Source: Bradyrhizobium sp. CCH5-F6 (lineage in GTDB: Bacteria; Pseudomonadota; Alphaproteobacteria; Rhizobiales; Xanthobacteraceae). From it: 24,039 nt of DNA. Of this stretch, positions 22,597 to 24,039 are shown piece after piece (positions within the stretch are counted from its first letter, which is position 1; every line of letters starts with the position of its first letter). Where the stretch lies: positions 1 to 24,039 of the forward strand of contig NZ_LSIC01000217.1 of assembly GCF_001556045.1 (NCBI RefSeq), given 5' to 3'. The notes beneath the pieces were generated by a model. That model did not search any database, was not told the DNA's origin, and saw only the letters and a program-made list of their open reading frames with translations. Position numbers and translations under genes: made by a program.

Positions 22597-23811
22597 ATGA
22601 GCTCGTCCATCATTGATTTCGTCGCGACAGAAGCACGCTTTGGCGCCCATAATTACGAGCCGATCAGGGTCGTCCTGTCGCGCGGCGAAGGTGTCTGGGT
22701 CTGGGATACCGAAGGTAACCGCTATCTCGATTGCCTCTCGGCCTATTCGGCGGTCAGCCAGGGCCACTGCCACCCCAAGATCCTGGCGGCAATGATCGAA
22801 CAGGCACACAGGCTGACGCTCACCTCGCGCGCCTTCCACAACGACCAGCTCGCCCTGTTCTACGAAGAGATCGCCGCGCTCACCGGCTCCCACAAGGTGC
22901 TGCCGATGAACAGCGGCGCCGAGGCAGTCGAAAGCGCGATCAAATCGGTGCGCAAATGGGGCTATGAGGTGAAAGGCGTGCCGGACGGCCAGGCCGAGGT
23001 CATCGTCTGCGCCAACAATTTTCACGGACGCACGCTGGGCATCGTCGGCTTTTCAACCGCCCCCGAGACACGCACACATTTCGGGCCGTTCGCGCCGGGT
23101 TTCAGGATCATCCCGTTCGGCGACGCCGCGGCGTTGCAAGACGCAATCACCCCAAACACCGTCGCCTTTCTGGTCGAGCCGATCCAGGGCGAAGCCGGCG
23201 TCATCATTCCTCCGGCCGGCTATTTCACTGAGGTGCGCCAGCTCTGCACCGCAAACAACGTGATGCTGGTGCTCGATGAGATCCAGACCGGGCTCGGCCG
23301 CACCGGCAAGCTGCTCGCCGAGCAGCACGAGGGAATCGAGGCCGACGTGACGCTGCTAGGAAAGGCCCTTTCCGGCGGCTTCTATCCGGTGTCGGCCGTG
23401 CTCTCGAACAACGACGTGCTCGGGACGTTGAGACCCGGGCAGCACGGGTCGACCTTCGGCGGCAACCCGCTTGCCTGCGCAGTGGCGCGCGCCGCGCTGC
23501 GCGTGCTGGTCGAGGAAGGCATGATCGAGAACGCGGCCAGGCAGGGCGCGCGCTTTTTGGAAGGCTTGAAAGGCATCCGCGCCAATACGATCCGCGAGGT
23601 GCGCGGGCGCGGCTTGATGCTGGCGGTCGAGCTGCATCCCGAGGCCGGCGGCGCTCGCCGCTACTGCGAAGCGCTTCGGGGCAAGGGCATCCTCGCCAAG
23701 GATACCCATGAGCACACGATCCGCATCGCCCCGCCGCTGGTGATCACCAGTGATCAGGTCGACTGGGCGCTGGAGCGGCTCGCCACCACCCTGACGCACG
23801 ATTTCTCTTGA
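22597..23811 (+). CDS. rocD: Ornithine--oxo-acid aminotransferase
   Basis: The protein has 404 residues, the standard length. Class III aminotransferase landmarks are [59 protein letters not shown] and the PLP-lysine site [17 protein letters not shown] with Lys256. [17 protein letters not shown] follows. The [20 protein letters not shown] start and [13 protein letters not shown] block match ornithine aminotransferase rather than acetylornithine aminotransferase. It transfers the delta-amino group of ornithine to 2-oxoglutarate, giving glutamate semialdehyde and glutamate, for arginine and ornithine catabolism in the cytoplasm. A GGAG ribosome site lies 9 bases before ATG 22597. No arginase or Lrp-type regulator is present in the window. 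Confidence 0.94.
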   Translation: MSSSIIDFVATEARFGAHNYEPIRVVLSRGEGVWVWDTEGNRYLDCLSAYSAVSQGHCHPKILAAMIEQAHRLTLTSRAFHNDQLALFYEEIAALTGSHKVLPMNSGAEAVESAIKSVRKWGYEVKGVPDGQAEVIVCANNFHGRTLGIVGFSTAPETRTHFGPFAPGFRIIPFGDAAALQDAITPNTVAFLVEPIQGEAGVIIPPAGYFTEVRQLCTANNVMLVLDEIQTGLGRTGKLLAEQHEGIEADVTLLGKALSGGFYPVSAVLSNNDVLGTLRPGQHGSTFGGNPLACAVARAALRVLVEEGMIENAARQGARFLEGLKGIRANTIREVRGRGLMLAVELHPEAGGARRYCEALRGKGILAKDTHEHTIRIAPPLVITSDQVDWALERLATTLTHDFS

Positions 23812-23916
23812 GGCTGCCTGCGTCGGAAGATCGCACGCCGGCCACGGCCGACAGAGAACGATTCCGCCGGCCGCGCGTTGACCATCGTGGGCGGTTACGA
23901 GCTGGGAGCCAGGATC

Positions 23917-24039
23917 ATGCTTCCGCGTGGCGTTTGCCTGACGGCCGGTTTGGTTGGTGTTTCGATGCTGGCAGCGAGCGTCGGCGCGCTCGCCCAAGGG
24001 CCCGGCGGACACGGAAGAGGCGGACCACCGGGGCTGGCC
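23917..24039 (+). CDS. Secreted Gly-rich protein, partial (right edge)
   Basis: ATG at 23917 follows AGGA with 2-3 bases spacing. Forty-one residues are visible: a signal peptide MLPRGVCLTAGLVGVSMLAA continuing SVGALA, with likely cleavage before QGPGG, then a Gly/Pro-rich stretch GPGGHGRGGPPGLA cut by the window end. It is probably exported to the periplasm. The family cannot be named from this fragment. It lies 105 bases after rocD on the same strand. Confidence 0.55.
   Translation, partial: MLPRGVCLTAGLVGVSMLAASVGALAQGPGGHGRGGPPGLA

Noticed and set aside
1..24039. tRNA or rRNA genes, CRISPR arrays, intact insertion sequences, toxin-antitoxin or prophage genes
   Set aside because: None was recognised on reading both strands; spacing and composition are those of ordinary chromosomal operons.

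Overview
The window is high-GC alphaproteobacterial DNA. Gene content and protein style point to a Bradyrhizobium-type member of the Nitrobacteraceae: a CYP102-type P450, many ABC peptide-transport genes, an RND pump, and a dispersed 'CGTCATTGCGAG' palindromic repeat. The genus is inferred from family resemblance and was not tested by a search. Genes are densely packed, and I see no tRNA, rRNA, CRISPR array, intact insertion sequence or prophage.

Region 1 (1-5240, minus strand) is a lipid-oxidation and neutral-lipid cluster. In transcription order it holds a small DUF6489-like protein, an alpha/beta-hydrolase lipase-like protein, a wax-ester synthase/diacylglycerol acyltransferase (WS/DGAT), an epoxide-hydrolase-like enzyme, and the haem domain of a CYP102-type (P450 BM3-like) fatty-acid hydroxylase that runs off the left edge. 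The first four are tightly spaced. An imperfect dispersed palindrome separates them from the P450.

Region 2 (5241-13800, plus strand) is a long operon-like unit: a peptide-family substrate-binding protein, two permeases, two ATPases, a cytoplasmic gamma-glutamyltransferase-family Ntn hydrolase and a DUF1028 protein. A near-consensus sigma-54 (-24/-12) promoter sits upstream of the binding-protein gene. This suggests a nitrogen-scavenging system that imports a peptide or amide and cleaves it in the cytoplasm. The GGT-like enzyme seems to lack the classical glutamate-binding residues, so the substrate may not be a gamma-glutamyl compound.

Region 3 (13852-14598, minus strand) is a lone CnbZ-like gene (2-amino-5-chloromuconate deaminase family). 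It has a GC-rich leader that can fold in alternative ways. Region 4 (14664-19816, minus strand) is a TetR-regulated RND efflux operon: regulator, membrane-fusion protein, pump. It has a clear operator overlapping its promoter and a strong intrinsic terminator at its end. No outer-membrane channel gene is present.

Region 5 (19914-22369) has a split thiamine-pyrophosphate decarboxylase of the sulfopyruvate/phosphonopyruvate type (two small overlapping genes, minus strand), divergent from a soluble class I-type cytochrome P450 (plus strand). Region 6 (22370-24039, plus strand) has ornithine aminotransferase (rocD) after a 227-base non-coding stretch, then the start of a secreted Gly-rich protein cut by the right edge.

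The most interesting candidates for undescribed biology are the sigma-54-driven ABC + GGT-like + DUF1028 unit and the P450/epoxide hydrolase/WS-DGAT/lipase cluster.
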